64,000 nt of DNA from Alcanivoracaceae bacterium (GCA_029210325.1 JARGPU010000003.1:124001-188000); one strand, 5' to 3'. Shown: positions 26,296 through 35,979, counted from the first letter of the stretch. Translations and numbers: made by a program. The notes: generated by a model from the letters alone, not told the origin.

Positions 26296-26438
26296 CTGAA
26301 ACAGAGGCGAGCCATTATAGGGCAGGGGAGTGAGAATCCCGTCACACTATGTAACTGAAATATCTGACTGGTGTTACGCACGGTAACAGTGCGGCGTAAC
26401 GGCGATATGATGGGTTGTTTGATAAATCTGGTTGATTT

Positions 26439-26466
26439 TTGAGCCAATAGGTAAAAGACATTAAAT
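26439..26466 (+). promoter_or_regulatory. Candidate promoter for the FilA-like gene
   Basis: TTGAGC (26439-26444), 16 bases, TTAAAT (26461-26466) within the 329-base gap 26296-26624. The match is moderate (4 of 6 in each box). The rest of the gap is AT-rich. A small hairpin, CGTGTG-TG-CACACG at 26599-26612, lies directly before the GAGGAG ribosome site and could affect mRNA stability. Nothing else is seen in the gap. Confidence 0.35.
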
Positions 26467-26624
26467 AACATGATGTTAGAGGGGGTGTAGGGGGTGATTG
26501 TAAAGTGAAATTCCGGCTGACGTCTGTGTAATCACCGTGTTACTGTTTGTTCGTGCGCTGTTGCAGCGCCAATAAAGCTAAACAACCCATAATAAACGCG
26601 TGTGTGCACACGAGGAGAAAACAA

Positions 26625-27422
26625 ATGAAAGGGTTCAAGAAACTCGCTCTGGTTACCGCCGTAGCTGCTCTGCCGATGAGCGGCTTCGCTATGGAAGCTC
26701 TCGATGACGCCACCCTGTCTGACGTAACTGGTCAGACTGGTATTCAGATCGGCCTGAGCCTGACTCAGACCATGAACGTGTTGATCGACGACACCGATGG
26801 TCTGGATGTTGGTACTGGTCCGGGTACCCACCTCGCTGCTGGTGGTATCTTGATCGACAGCATGGCTATCAATGGTACTGCTACCATCGACGTCGATGCT
26901 GGTGGTGATGCTACTGACGGTGTTTTGGTTGTTCAAGTTGCTCTGGCCAACGGCTTTAACATCGACACCGGCGACCTGTATGCGGTAGATACCACTGCAG
27001 GCTCGGGTGCCTATTCCAGTGGCAATGGCGCCAACACTCTGCCGACCACTGCAATTCTGGATAGCATCAACATTGCTTTCTCTGCCGGTCTGGATCTGGA
27101 AATCCAGCTGGGCGACGGCGCAGCCAACTTCATGGAGCTGACTGGTGATATCGGTACTTTGAACATCACTAACTTTGCCCTGAACGATATTGCTGGCGGC
27201 GGCGCTCTGAGCTCCACCCAGATTGATATCAGTGGTCTGGACGTGACTGGCACCACCGTCGCTCTGACTGCAGGCGGCATGCAAATCGTTACTGGTGCCA
27301 ACCTGAACGCTGTAGACATCACTATTAATGACCTGATCCTGGGTGGTGGTGCTGCTATGGGTGATGTTTACATCACCGGTCTGGACATGTCTGCTCAGAC
27401 TATTACCATCAGCGGTAAGTAA
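26625..27422 (+). CDS. FilA-like exported protein (DUF6160 family)
   Basis: 265 residues from ATG 26625, which has GAGGAG at the ideal distance; in-frame sequence back to 26547 is not coding. Signal peptide MKGFKKLALVTAVAALPMSGFA, then EALDDATLSDVTGQTGIQI, the cleanest example in the window of the motif shared with the genes at 771, 1493 and 3883. The mature part is acidic, almost free of Lys and Cys, and made of repeating Gly/Asp/Thr beta-strand stretches (ISGLDVTG, ITGLDMS). Codon use is strongly biased toward a small preferred set, suggesting high expression. A terminator follows, so it can be made alone or with the genes downstream. FilA is an Acinetobacter annotation name; the function is not established. 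Confidence 0.75.
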   Translation: MKGFKKLALVTAVAALPMSGFAMEALDDATLSDVTGQTGIQIGLSLTQTMNVLIDDTDGLDVGTGPGTHLAAGGILIDSMAINGTATIDVDAGGDATDGVLVVQVALANGFNIDTGDLYAVDTTAGSGAYSSGNGANTLPTTAILDSINIAFSAGLDLEIQLGDGAANFMELTGDIGTLNITNFALNDIAGGGALSSTQIDISGLDVTGTTVALTAGGMQIVTGANLNAVDITINDLILGGGAAMGDVYITGLDMSAQTITISGK

Positions 27423-27423
27423 T

Positions 27424-27473
27424 TCGGAAAGTTACTTTTCCGAGGAAAGGCCCGGCTTGCCGGGCCTTTTTTT
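27424..27473 (+). terminator. Double hairpin terminator after the FilA-like gene
   Basis: A first hairpin TCGGAAA...TTTCCGA (27424-27443) is followed by GGCCCGGC-TT-GCCGGGCC (27449-27466) and a run of seven T. Strong intrinsic terminator; partial readthrough would set filA above the rest of the locus. Confidence 0.9.
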
Positions 27474-27514
27474 ATGCCTTCTAATTCGCTTTTGCATATT
27501 GCCCAGAGAGAAAC

Positions 27515-29062
27515 ATGAAAGTCAGTATTGATGAGGCGTTGCGCCGCGGTCAGGTTGAGCCTGTGGTTGCAGCGTTGCTACAAGCTCTTGCCCAAGGGCA
27601 GACGCCCTATGCGGAGCTTATGCGTACTGTTGAGGCCGCCCAAGGTCAGCCGGAGCTGCTTAAACGGCTGCGCCACAAGGCAGTGCATAGTCGCCCGCGT
27701 GATCCCCGCTCTTGGCGAGTTGCGGCGCTATGTGATCGCCACCTCCATGACTGGGCAGCAGCGGTGGCGTCTATTCGCCGTTGCTACGCGCTAGGCGATC
27801 GGGATGATCAGCTGCGCCTGACAGAGGCCAGCTTGCTGGAGATGCTGGGGGAGCAGCAGGGGGCTCTTGAGGTGCTTGAGGGTCAGTGGCCGGAGGCGCT
27901 GGCTGCCAAGGCCTGGGCGGTGCGCGGCCGGGTTTGGCTGCGAATGAAGGCCTATTCGACTTTGGTGGATGAGCTGGGCAGCTGGTTAGAAGGCTGCTCT
28001 GATCAGCAGTACGCGGGTTATGCGGGCTGCTGGAAGGCGCTGGGCCAAGCCTATGACCATCTGGATCAGCCGGAGCAGGCCATGGCGTGCTTCCATCGCG
28101 GCAATGAACTGCGCCCGAAGGCAGATATGGAAAGCGATGCCATGGCCGCATTTCTGTCCGCATGGGGTCGTGAAGCAACCCTGCAGCCTTTTCTGTCCTG
28201 CTCGCCGAGTTCTTACACCGGGTCCACCCCTGTTTTTCTGGTCGGCTTTCCCCGATCAGGCACCACCTTGCTGGAGCAGGCGCTGGATGCGCACCCTGGT
28301 ATCTGTGCCCTAGAGGAGCGGCCCACCATCGAGCGGGCGCTAGCCGCTGCTCAACAGCTTATCCAGAAGCGTGCAGAGGTGCGGGAGTCTGTGGCGGCAG
28401 CGGGTTCCATGGCAGATAAGCTGGCCGAGCTGCTAATGGCTATTGGTCGAGCGGATGAAAATGAGCTTGAGGCAATTCGCAAGGTTTACTTTGATGCGGT
28501 CAGGGCAGCCGTGGATTGGCCGCAAGGCGCGCTACTGGTAGACAAGCTGCCGCTGAACCTTATTCATCTGCCATTTATTATCCGTTTGTTCCCTGGGGCA
28601 AAGTTTATTTTTGCGCTGCGAGACCCCGCGGACTGTGTGCTTAGCGGATATATGCAGTATTTTGAAAGGAATCCAGCCATGGATCGCCTCACTTCCCTTG
28701 AGGGAGGGGCCCGCTTCTATGCCGATGTGATGGGCCTTTTTGAGCGCTATCGGCAGGCTCTGCCGCTGGAGGACAGGCTGCACTTCGTCCATTACGAGCA
28801 GCTGGTGAGTAACTGGCAAGGTACTGTTGGCGCGGTTCTCGAGTTCCTTGGTGTGGGCTGGCATCAGCAGGTTGAGCACTATAGAGAGCATGCGTCGCGT
28901 CGCGGTACGATCGCCACGCCGAGCTATCAGGCGGTGGTGGAGCCCCTGCATAGTCGGCCATCGGGTCGTTGGCGCAGTTATCAGCATTTGCTTGGAGATG
29001 CTTTCAAACCGCTGCAGCCCTATCGGCTACTGTGGGGCTATGAGGAGGGTGTCCGGGAATAG
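27515..29062 (+). CDS. TPR-containing sulfotransferase
   Basis: 515 residues. The first ~230 residues are helical repeats of TPR type (RSWRVAALCDRHLHDWAAAVASIRR, AGYAGCWKALGQAYDHLDQPEQAMACFHRG). The sulfotransferase domain follows: FLVGFPRSGTTLLEQALDAHP is the 5'-phosphosulfate-binding loop for PAPS, and FIFALRDPADCVLSGYMQYF is the 3'-phosphate segment. Such enzymes move sulfate from PAPS to protein tyrosines, sugars or lipids, usually in the cytoplasm. No signal peptide is seen. Its position between filA and filB homologues suggests it modifies a Fil component or a ligand of the system; that is inference. Confidence 0.85.
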   Translation: MKVSIDEALRRGQVEPVVAALLQALAQGQTPYAELMRTVEAAQGQPELLKRLRHKAVHSRPRDPRSWRVAALCDRHLHDWAAAVASIRRCYALGDRDDQLRLTEASLLEMLGEQQGALEVLEGQWPEALAAKAWAVRGRVWLRMKAYSTLVDELGSWLEGCSDQQYAGYAGCWKALGQAYDHLDQPEQAMACFHRGNELRPKADMESDAMAAFLSAWGREATLQPFLSCSPSSYTGSTPVFLVGFPRSGTTLLEQALDAHPGICALEERPTIERALAAAQQLIQKRAEVRESVAAAGSMADKLAELLMAIGRADENELEAIRKVYFDAVRAAVDWPQGALLVDKLPLNLIHLPFIIRLFPGAKFIFALRDPADCVLSGYMQYFERNPAMDRLTSLEGGARFYADVMGLFERYRQALPLEDRLHFVHYEQLVSNWQGTVGAVLEFLGVGWHQQVEHYREHASRRGTIATPSYQAVVEPLHSRPSGRWRSYQHLLGDAFKPLQPYRLLWGYEEGVRE

Positions 29063-29179
29063 CCGGCAACCCTTTACAAAATCCCTACAAACACTGCACC
29101 GTCAGGCGGTTAGCATTGCCCAGTCGTGTTCCTCGATCCGACAGCGTATTCATAACAATAAAGGACCGGGCCGCCTCCA

Positions 29180-29995
29180 ATGCTGGCAATTATTCTGGGT
29201 GTAGGGTTAATTTTTGTGGCTGTGAACCAGTCCATGGTGGTGGAGGAGTACCCGAAGGGTTATGTCCACTACGAACACCCGGTTGGCGATATGGGTGCGG
29301 TGTATGAGCGCGGTATCGTGGTTAAGCCGGTATCGGACTTCAAGTATCAGAACTTGACCCGTCAGGCTTACGATTATTCTTGTGGTTCCGCTGCGTTCAC
29401 CACGGTGCTGAACCAGTATCTGGGTCGTCAGTTTGATGAGCGCCAGATTATGGAAGGTTTGCTGCGCTTTGGTGAAACTGAAAAGATCGTTGAGCGGCGC
29501 GGTTTTTCCCTGCTTGATATGAAACGTCTGGCCACCGCTCTGGGTCACCCCAGTGGTGGTTTTCGGGCTAAATTCGAAGATATAAAATCACTTGATCATC
29601 CAGCCATTGTGCCTATCCACTACGGTGGCTTTAAGCACTTTGTTGTGCTCAAGGAGTACCGTGATGGCCACCTCTTTGTGGCTGATCCTGCATTGGGTAA
29701 CATTAGTTTTACCGAAACCAAGTTTCAGGAAATCTGGACTGACAATGTACTGTTCATTATCTTTCCTAATGGTTTTGAGCCACAGGATGGCTTGGCATTA
29801 ACGGATTGGGATATGCGCCTGGTGGACGAGAAGACCATCAGCCACATTGTTTATCAGGAGTTCCCGGTGTTTACCAAAACACTGGAAAATGAAGCGGATC
29901 GGGCGGCCTCGCTGGTGCGGGTGCGTATCGAAGATGAGTGGGGCGAAACACGCATTATTAATGTGCCGACCCGAACCTATTTCAACCAGAAATGA
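29180..29995 (+). CDS. C39-family peptidase, FilB-like
   Basis: 271 residues. An N-terminal hydrophobic segment (MLAIILGVGLIFVAVNQ) serves as signal or anchor. The papain-like C39 domain has Cys68 in YDYSCGSAA, His153 in HYGGFKHFVVL and Asp169 in VADPALGN, plus the helical insert typical of bacteriocin-processing peptidases. Unlike those, it has no ABC transporter fused or nearby. In Acinetobacter a C39 peptidase is the second gene of the fil set. It may cleave a secreted locus protein in the periplasm. The stop overlaps the next frame (ATGA at 29992). Confidence 0.83.
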   Translation: MLAIILGVGLIFVAVNQSMVVEEYPKGYVHYEHPVGDMGAVYERGIVVKPVSDFKYQNLTRQAYDYSCGSAAFTTVLNQYLGRQFDERQIMEGLLRFGETEKIVERRGFSLLDMKRLATALGHPSGGFRAKFEDIKSLDHPAIVPIHYGGFKHFVVLKEYRDGHLFVADPALGNISFTETKFQEIWTDNVLFIIFPNGFEPQDGLALTDWDMRLVDEKTISHIVYQEFPVFTKTLENEADRAASLVRVRIEDEWGETRIINVPTRTYFNQK

Positions 29996-30039
29996 TCGAT
30001 AAAAATATGGCTGTAGCAGAACAACAAAGGATCAGACTG

Positions 30040-31083
30040 ATGAAAACTGAAGGGGGTGTCATCCTTAACGGGGCGCTGCTGTGCTGCTTGCTGGCTACGG
30101 CCGGGTTTGTTCAGGCAGAAGACGTCGAGGACGCAAGGGAGGCCCTGCAGCAGAAGGAGTCAGATGTCACCGAGGAAAGTAATCTGGAAGAAGTATTTCA
30201 GGCTACCCAGAAGCAGTACTCGCTGCTACCTTCCGGTGAGATGTCGATGAACTTTGGCGCAAGCTACAGCTACTTTCGTGACAACCGGATCAATATTGCT
30301 ATCGAGCAGGGTCAGATTACTAACTTTCAGATCGAAAATGATGCCCAGCATTCGTTTGGTGCCAGTTTGTCGCTGGACTACGGTATCTGGGATAACCTGA
30401 CGCTGAATACCAATCTGCCCGTGTCTTATAAGTATGACACTGAGAAAAATGTCTCCATGGCAGCACTGGGAGACCTTTCAATCGGCTTGCGTTATCAGCC
30501 TTTCCCGATCAAAGCGGGGGCAACCAACACGACCTTGTACACCACATTGTCCACTGCAACGGGTAATAGTCCTTACAAGATCGACACTCGTACTCAGGTG
30601 TCCAGTGGTAAAGGTTATTACTCTCTGGGTGGCGGGGTAAGCATGAGCAAGGTAATCGATCCGGTGGTATTGTTCGGTTCGGTCGGTTACACCCATGCTT
30701 TTGATGTAAGCGGAATTAATCAGGATCGCGGTAGCCGCACACTGACCGGTGTTGAAACCGGTGATAGCGTTAACTTCTCTTTTGGTATGGCCTATGCGCT
30801 GAGCTATGAAGTATCCCTCAGCGCCAGCTATCAGCAGTCCTACAGTTTCCAGTCTTTCTTTAACTTTGCGCCAGAACTGAATGACGATGGCGATCTGGTC
30901 AAGCCTCGGGTAGGCAGCTCGGACGCCACTTCCAGTGTGGTTAATATGTCGCTCGGTCTGCGTACCGCTGCCAACCGGGTGATTAATTTCAGTTTTGGCT
31001 TCGGCCTGACCGAAGACTCTCCTGATGTCCTGATGGGCTTCAACGTTCCGGTGGATTTCGCCGGCTTCAAACCGGGCGCCTGA
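30040..31083 (+). CDS. FilC-like predicted outer-membrane protein
   Basis: 347 residues from ATG 30040, preferred over the coupled ATG 29992 because AAGGA lies about eight bases upstream and the protein then begins with a signal peptide (cleavage after FVQA). A charged, helical 40-residue segment (EDAREALQQKESDVTEESNLEEVF) precedes a beta-rich domain with alternating aromatic strands (MSMNFGASYSYF, LSIGLRYQPF, VSLSASYQQSY) and a C-terminal strand, as in outer-membrane channel-like beta barrels. No precise family recognised. Position and size match filC of the Acinetobacter set. Confidence 0.7.
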   Translation: MKTEGGVILNGALLCCLLATAGFVQAEDVEDAREALQQKESDVTEESNLEEVFQATQKQYSLLPSGEMSMNFGASYSYFRDNRINIAIEQGQITNFQIENDAQHSFGASLSLDYGIWDNLTLNTNLPVSYKYDTEKNVSMAALGDLSIGLRYQPFPIKAGATNTTLYTTLSTATGNSPYKIDTRTQVSSGKGYYSLGGGVSMSKVIDPVVLFGSVGYTHAFDVSGINQDRGSRTLTGVETGDSVNFSFGMAYALSYEVSLSASYQQSYSFQSFFNFAPELNDDGDLVKPRVGSSDATSSVVNMSLGLRTAANRVINFSFGFGLTEDSPDVLMGFNVPVDFAGFKPGA

Positions 31084-31117
31084 TTCCGGAAATAATGGCT
31101 GTAGCCGGAAGAAAAGA

Positions 31118-32797
31118 ATGACAATCAAAACAGGCAGAACAGTAGTGCGCAAAGTCGGGGGCGGGGTAGCAGCGTTAAGTCTGCTGCTGGCCGGTCCGTC
31201 TGCTGCGCAGCTTGCGACTAACCTGGCCGTTGACGTCCGGGCGATGAGTATGGCCCATGCGGTGACGGCGGATCCGCCGGGCATCATGGCGATTCACTTT
31301 AACCCGGCGGGCCTTGGCAAGCTGCGTGGTCGTCGCATGGATTTGCAGTTTGTTGGTGTCGACTTCGGCATTAACTCAGAGTTTACCGCTCCGCCAGATT
31401 ACAACGTGTTCGGCTTCTCTGATGATCCGGTGGTGTGTGCCGATGCTCCTGATAACGGAGCGGACTTCTGTCGTGAGTTTCGCACTGGCAAGAGCACCGT
31501 AGAAGGTGTCAGCCTGTATATCCCGATTCTGAATGATGCGGTGGACCTGCCACCTGGGCCGCTGATTGCGGGCCCCATACCATCTTTTTCCATTCGTCCG
31601 CCGGGTTCCAAGTTTACTTTTGCCACGGCAACCTACCTGCCCATGGCAGCAGGCCTGTACCGTGCTGATGATGATCCGGGTAATTTTATGGGCCGGCGCA
31701 TGGCGCTGGAGCGTATTACCTACCTGTCTCCATCCGTGGGCTTTCAGGCCACCGATACTCTTTATTTAGGGGCTTCGGTTGGCCTGTCCTATCAGGCGGT
31801 GATGCTGGAAACCGATTTCCGTGCACCGAACGAGCTCACTGGTTTTGCCCGGATTCTTGATGAGAGCGTGTGCGCGCCATTCAAGGGTGAAAGTAATATT
31901 GCTCTTGATCTCATCCTGTTCGGTATCTGTCGCCCGGAAGAGGGCCTGGGGCCGTTCAAGAATCTGGCTTCCCTTGATGTAGCCATGGATCAACGTTTGA
32001 GCCCGAGCTACAACTTGGGTGTCCTGTGGGAGCCAAATGACCGGTTCGCCTGGGGCGCTGTGTGGCACTCTGAAGCCAAGGTAAGCATGAGCGGTGACTT
32101 CACCGTGAACTATTCCAACGCCACGGAGCAGACCATTAACGGTATCGGTGGCAGCGCAACCGGTGCGATTGCTCTTGCCGTATTGGGTATCCCATCCAGC
32201 GTTGGCAGCTCGGAAACCGGCCTGATTAGCATGGATCTGACCATGCCGGCGCATTTCCAAACCGGTATTAAAATCCGTCCTACGGAGCGTTGGCAGTTTA
32301 ATGTGGACGCGGTGTGGGTGGACTACGACCAATGGGATGCTTTCAATTTCAAATTTAACAAGGCTACAGCGGTGACTGCCTTGGCCAGACTGTTTTCACC
32401 GGGCTCCACTCCTACCAAGCTGCGCTTTCCGCTGGAGTTCCAGTCCACCTGGAATCTGGCGTTCGGCGTTCAGTATGACCTGACCGGTCGTCTGCAATTG
32501 CGTGGCGGTTATGAACCCCGTGCATCGGCTATACCGACGGATCGCCGGAACCCGATGGTGCCAATCAACGAAGCCCGCTATTACAGTCTTGGTCTTGGCT
32601 ACAAGTGGGATAAGGACACCGATATTGACTTGGCTATTGCCACCATGCGTAGCAAGGATAATATCCCGGCCAATACCAGTACCCTGGGCAACAGTGATGG
32701 TATCGACAATATCGTCTACAACCCCTATGCGGGTCTTGATATCAAGACCGAAACCACCATCAATATGGTCGGTCTTGCTTTTCGTACGGCCTTCTGA
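31118..32797 (+). CDS. FadL/OmpP1-family outer-membrane protein, FilD-like
   Basis: 559 residues. Signal peptide with hydrophobic GVAALSLLLAGPSAA. The start of the mature protein (VRAMSMAHAVTADPPGIMAIHFNPAGLGKL) is the FadL/TodX-type hatch region with the NPAGL motif, and the C-terminus ends in Phe after barrel strands (INMVGLAFRTAF). FadL-type barrels take up hydrophobic molecules by lateral diffusion. In this setting it may be a ligand channel or an assembly component. A GGAAG site precedes ATG 31118, and the stop overlaps the next start (TGATG). Confidence 0.82.
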   Translation: MTIKTGRTVVRKVGGGVAALSLLLAGPSAAQLATNLAVDVRAMSMAHAVTADPPGIMAIHFNPAGLGKLRGRRMDLQFVGVDFGINSEFTAPPDYNVFGFSDDPVVCADAPDNGADFCREFRTGKSTVEGVSLYIPILNDAVDLPPGPLIAGPIPSFSIRPPGSKFTFATATYLPMAAGLYRADDDPGNFMGRRMALERITYLSPSVGFQATDTLYLGASVGLSYQAVMLETDFRAPNELTGFARILDESVCAPFKGESNIALDLILFGICRPEEGLGPFKNLASLDVAMDQRLSPSYNLGVLWEPNDRFAWGAVWHSEAKVSMSGDFTVNYSNATEQTINGIGGSATGAIALAVLGIPSSVGSSETGLISMDLTMPAHFQTGIKIRPTERWQFNVDAVWVDYDQWDAFNFKFNKATAVTALARLFSPGSTPTKLRFPLEFQSTWNLAFGVQYDLTGRLQLRGGYEPRASAIPTDRRNPMVPINEARYYSLGLGYKWDKDTDIDLAIATMRSKDNIPANTSTLGNSDGIDNIVYNPYAGLDIKTETTINMVGLAFRTAF

Positions 32798-33726
32798 TGA
32801 AAGTGGTTGTCCTGATCGGGCTGCTTGCCCTGATCTCTTCCTGCACTACCTCTAACCGCCCGGATTCGGGCGGTTTCTATTCCTACGTCGATGCGCAAGG
32901 AAATCTGGTCACGGTGATGCGTAAGTCGCCAGAGGCGGCCAAGCCGTCTAGCGAAACCTTGCAAGCCATGGAGGAGCCGGTTGCTGTGGAGCGACCACGT
33001 TTGGATGAACTGGATGCCGGGTCTTTGGTGCAACAGGGGCTGTACCAGACAGACGAGGAAGTGCAGAAGAAAATCGAGGACGCAGAACGGGATCGCTTCG
33101 TTATCTATCGGGATGCGTCTGGCTACCAGATTACCGAGCAAGTGGATGTGGTGGCCGCCCGCAAAGCCAAGGAAAGCAAACCCCCGGTTTATGAGGAGTT
33201 CGGAAATACCGCCAATGCGTACATCGAGCGTTTAGAGGGGGTGCCTGAGCGCTGCTGTGACGGTCCACTAAAGCAGGCGGTGTCGCTTAGGCCGGGGCGG
33301 GAAGAGTTAGTCTCGTTCAGTCCGCCTTGGTACTGGGTGTCCATGCCTGACCGTCATCCGGCGGTGGCCTTTCGTATTGAACCCGGTATTGCGGCATTGC
33401 GCCTGCAGACGTTTTTGACCGGGCTTGGCTATTTGCACCCGCAGGCGTTGTTTCTTGATCAGGACGGCGTGCCTATTCTGCTTATAGACAACTTGTTTGC
33501 CCGGCGCTACCCGGAAACCTGGAGTCGTTTGCCCTATCTGGAAGGTGAGCTACCGGTTGAAGAAGGGGCTGCCTGGTTCGTTCTCTATCTGGGCTATGCC
33601 GGCGTATCTGACAGCGGCCGGCCGGAACTGGTGCCGGGGGAATACCTTTGGGCTGAACCTTCCGCGCCTTTGGCTCTCAAAGGGGAGTTGGTGGTACGGG
33701 CCTTAAGAACACCGCCACGGCAGTAG
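32797..33726 (+). CDS. FilE-like lipoprotein
   Basis: 309 residues. A short signal ends in a lipobox, LISSC, with Cys at about residue 16. After it a YSYVDAQGNLVTV strand pair recurs in altered form as VIYRDASGYQITEQV (about residues 104-118), resembling the DUF4124 type hairpin. The rest has no motif known to me. The coupling to the FadL-like gene and the position match FilE of the Acinetobacter set. It is probably tethered to the outer membrane; function unknown. Confidence 0.7.
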   Translation: MKVVVLIGLLALISSCTTSNRPDSGGFYSYVDAQGNLVTVMRKSPEAAKPSSETLQAMEEPVAVERPRLDELDAGSLVQQGLYQTDEEVQKKIEDAERDRFVIYRDASGYQITEQVDVVAARKAKESKPPVYEEFGNTANAYIERLEGVPERCCDGPLKQAVSLRPGREELVSFSPPWYWVSMPDRHPAVAFRIEPGIAALRLQTFLTGLGYLHPQALFLDQDGVPILLIDNLFARRYPETWSRLPYLEGELPVEEGAAWFVLYLGYAGVSDSGRPELVPGEYLWAEPSAPLALKGELVVRALRTPPRQ

Positions 33727-33869
33727 GTCCCGTGTAATCGGTCGTTGTTTGTTTGTAACTGTATGAAAGGCCTTCTGTTTTGTCGGCAGTATTGTGCCGC
33801 CGGGCGGCGCATAATGGTGCTCGTTGTGCAGCTGTGTAAGGCTGTGATCAGTCATTTTCAGGATCTGTT

Positions 33870-35951
33870 ATGAAACACGTTACCTTGTACGCTTTGGCGC
33901 TTTCTGTTGGCGTTGCCGCAGTGTCGCTTAGTGGCTGTAATGCCGGCGAGGACTTCGGCGACGTTAATATCGGCGGCCCGGTTATTGATAACACCCCGCA
34001 GCCAGCTGAGTTGCCGGCCGATGATGAAGATGCCCTTGAGATTGAGCTGGTGGTGGCTTCGGATGTTGGCGGGATGGTGCGCACTTCCAATGTTGCGCAT
34101 ATCAAGTATGAATGCACCGAGTCAGTAGGCGAGGTTAAGGCTTCCGGCGACACGGCCTATCTTGCGCGCTGCGCAACTAGCGCCAGGTCGGTTGAGTTTT
34201 TTGTTGGAGGTTCTGGCGAAGGTGATCCGCGTGTCTCATTTGGTGTCGCCTACTTGCCCATGTGTACCGGCCGTAGTGAGGGCTCAGCAGGACAGTCTGG
34301 TTGTGCCGGTGGTAGTGGCTTCTTCCAGGTGGCGGTGGCTGATCTGGTGCCGCGTCCACTGCTCCCCGAGGATCCGGTGCCGCTTTCCGCCCCGGCTCGT
34401 CGGCTAGCTAGTGACGCAGAGGTGCGTAATCGTGTTGCCTTGCTAACAGCCCTGGATGTTGATCCTGATCCGCTGGTGCTGAAAATATCCAGTGGCGCCA
34501 GTAATCTGGCTGGCAACGCACCCAACCCTGTTAGCGATCCAAATTCCGACTTTTCGACATCGGATTACGCTGAGTTTAGCGCTGCTTGGGCCGACTGGCT
34601 GGCCGCCATCAATGCGGCTTACTCGACAACTCTGGCCTTGCCGGCGACGGCAGCAGACGCCGAGGCGCTGGCTCAGGCGGCAATGGATCGTACTCGTATC
34701 GGTCTGTTCTCTCTGGAGCACGATGGCGTCAGTTATGCCACTGCATTTCCCGATGAGCCGCCCAGCAATCTGAACATAACCTTGCCGTTTATCGTTATGC
34801 CTGACGGTAGCGTGATTGGTGTGGGTGCTCTGTTTGGGGTTGTCGGTGCCGGTCTTACTACGGAGGCGGCGGTCGATTTGCTGGCCATAGAAACTGGCGC
34901 TCGATTGGATGACAGTCTGAATATCCGTGGTGATGGAGCCGGCGATTGGGAAGTGTTTAGCGTGCTTGATCCTGCGGGCGCCGCACTGTCATTCCGTGGC
35001 CGTATTATTGGCTCAGCCGCCTACGATAATAAAGTCACGGTTACCGACCGGACTGACTACAAACTGGATTATCCAGATGCTGCTGTGTACACCATGGTAG
35101 AAAACGATGCGGCAAGATTTTCCGGTAGTGCATTTGACGAGCCACAGCTTATTGATCTGCCGTTTCGTATTGCCCGCACCGGTGCCGTTGGCGCGGTGCT
35201 GCACGATGCTGTCATGGCAGCATTGCCGGAGTTTTATCAGGTAACAATTTACATGGCTTGCGTGAACCCGGATATCGATGCCGCCTGTGCTGTTATTCCG
35301 GAGGAAGAAATCGGCCCTGGCCTCAACTACCCGGTAGAGATTGATAACGATAGCTGTGATGAAAGCTGTGAGAATGATGATCCGGCACTAACCGTTACCA
35401 AGGAAAAGCCTCGCGGTGGAGCGGGCTTCGCCTTTGCCAGTGGCTCGTTTAACCTGCAGTTTCTCGATGATGGCTCGATTGTCACGGACCGCGCCGGAGA
35501 GTGTCGTCCATTAGTGTCAACGGATCCGTTGGTGCGTGAAGCGGCAAGCGGAACCATTGAGGAGTACCGGGTAGGTTATGTGTCGCGCACTTTGCCGGAC
35601 AGCAACAGTGCTAATGTGCTGTTGTTTATGGCCAGTTCTGCAAGCGACGGCGGTACCTTTGACACCTTGTTGGACCCTCCGCCCATGCCACATTTCGGCA
35701 CCCAGATTCAGGCGCGCCTTGATTTGGCAGAGACAGGGAAGCCGATGTTCCGCTTGGGGGATGATAACTTTGAGGCGGGTATACGTGCCTTCTGGCAGGA
35801 TTTCTACCAGCCAGGCCGCTATGCACAGGATTTCGATACCTACACCGGCGCTGTTGGTCACACCCTGCAGGCTCTGGCTGGCGGCGCTGCCGCCGGGGTG
35901 GAGCTGGACCTTACCTGTGTGCCAGTTAGTGCGGTGCCGCCACCGCCGTAG
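33870..35951 (+). CDS. Large FilF-like lipoprotein
   Basis: 693 residues. Signal peptide with lipobox LSGC (Cys about residue 24), then a low-complexity acidic linker. The body has many Cys (for example YKYECTE region, CATSAR, CDESCEND) and a glycine-rich beta composition; the protein ends in a VPPPP tail. No domain I can name. It lies 143 bases behind the FilE-like gene with AGGA before the ATG, so may have its own promoter. Size and order match FilF. It is probably surface exposed, by inference from the lipobox and Cys content. Confidence 0.7.
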   Translation: MKHVTLYALALSVGVAAVSLSGCNAGEDFGDVNIGGPVIDNTPQPAELPADDEDALEIELVVASDVGGMVRTSNVAHIKYECTESVGEVKASGDTAYLARCATSARSVEFFVGGSGEGDPRVSFGVAYLPMCTGRSEGSAGQSGCAGGSGFFQVAVADLVPRPLLPEDPVPLSAPARRLASDAEVRNRVALLTALDVDPDPLVLKISSGASNLAGNAPNPVSDPNSDFSTSDYAEFSAAWADWLAAINAAYSTTLALPATAADAEALAQAAMDRTRIGLFSLEHDGVSYATAFPDEPPSNLNITLPFIVMPDGSVIGVGALFGVVGAGLTTEAAVDLLAIETGARLDDSLNIRGDGAGDWEVFSVLDPAGAALSFRGRIIGSAAYDNKVTVTDRTDYKLDYPDAAVYTMVENDAARFSGSAFDEPQLIDLPFRIARTGAVGAVLHDAVMAALPEFYQVTIYMACVNPDIDAACAVIPEEEIGPGLNYPVEIDNDSCDESCENDDPALTVTKEKPRGGAGFAFASGSFNLQFLDDGSIVTDRAGECRPLVSTDPLVREAASGTIEEYRVGYVSRTLPDSNSANVLLFMASSASDGGTFDTLLDPPPMPHFGTQIQARLDLAETGKPMFRLGDDNFEAGIRAFWQDFYQPGRYAQDFDTYTGAVGHTLQALAGGAAAGVELDLTCVPVSAVPPPP

Positions 35952-35979
35952 ACCAGCAGAAACAGACCGGGCAGGGCAG

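Noticed and set aside
33790-33815. GC-rich hairpin GCCGCC-GGGCGGC before the FilF-like gene as a terminator
   Set aside because: No T run follows and the stem is short; it may be chance in GC-rich DNA.
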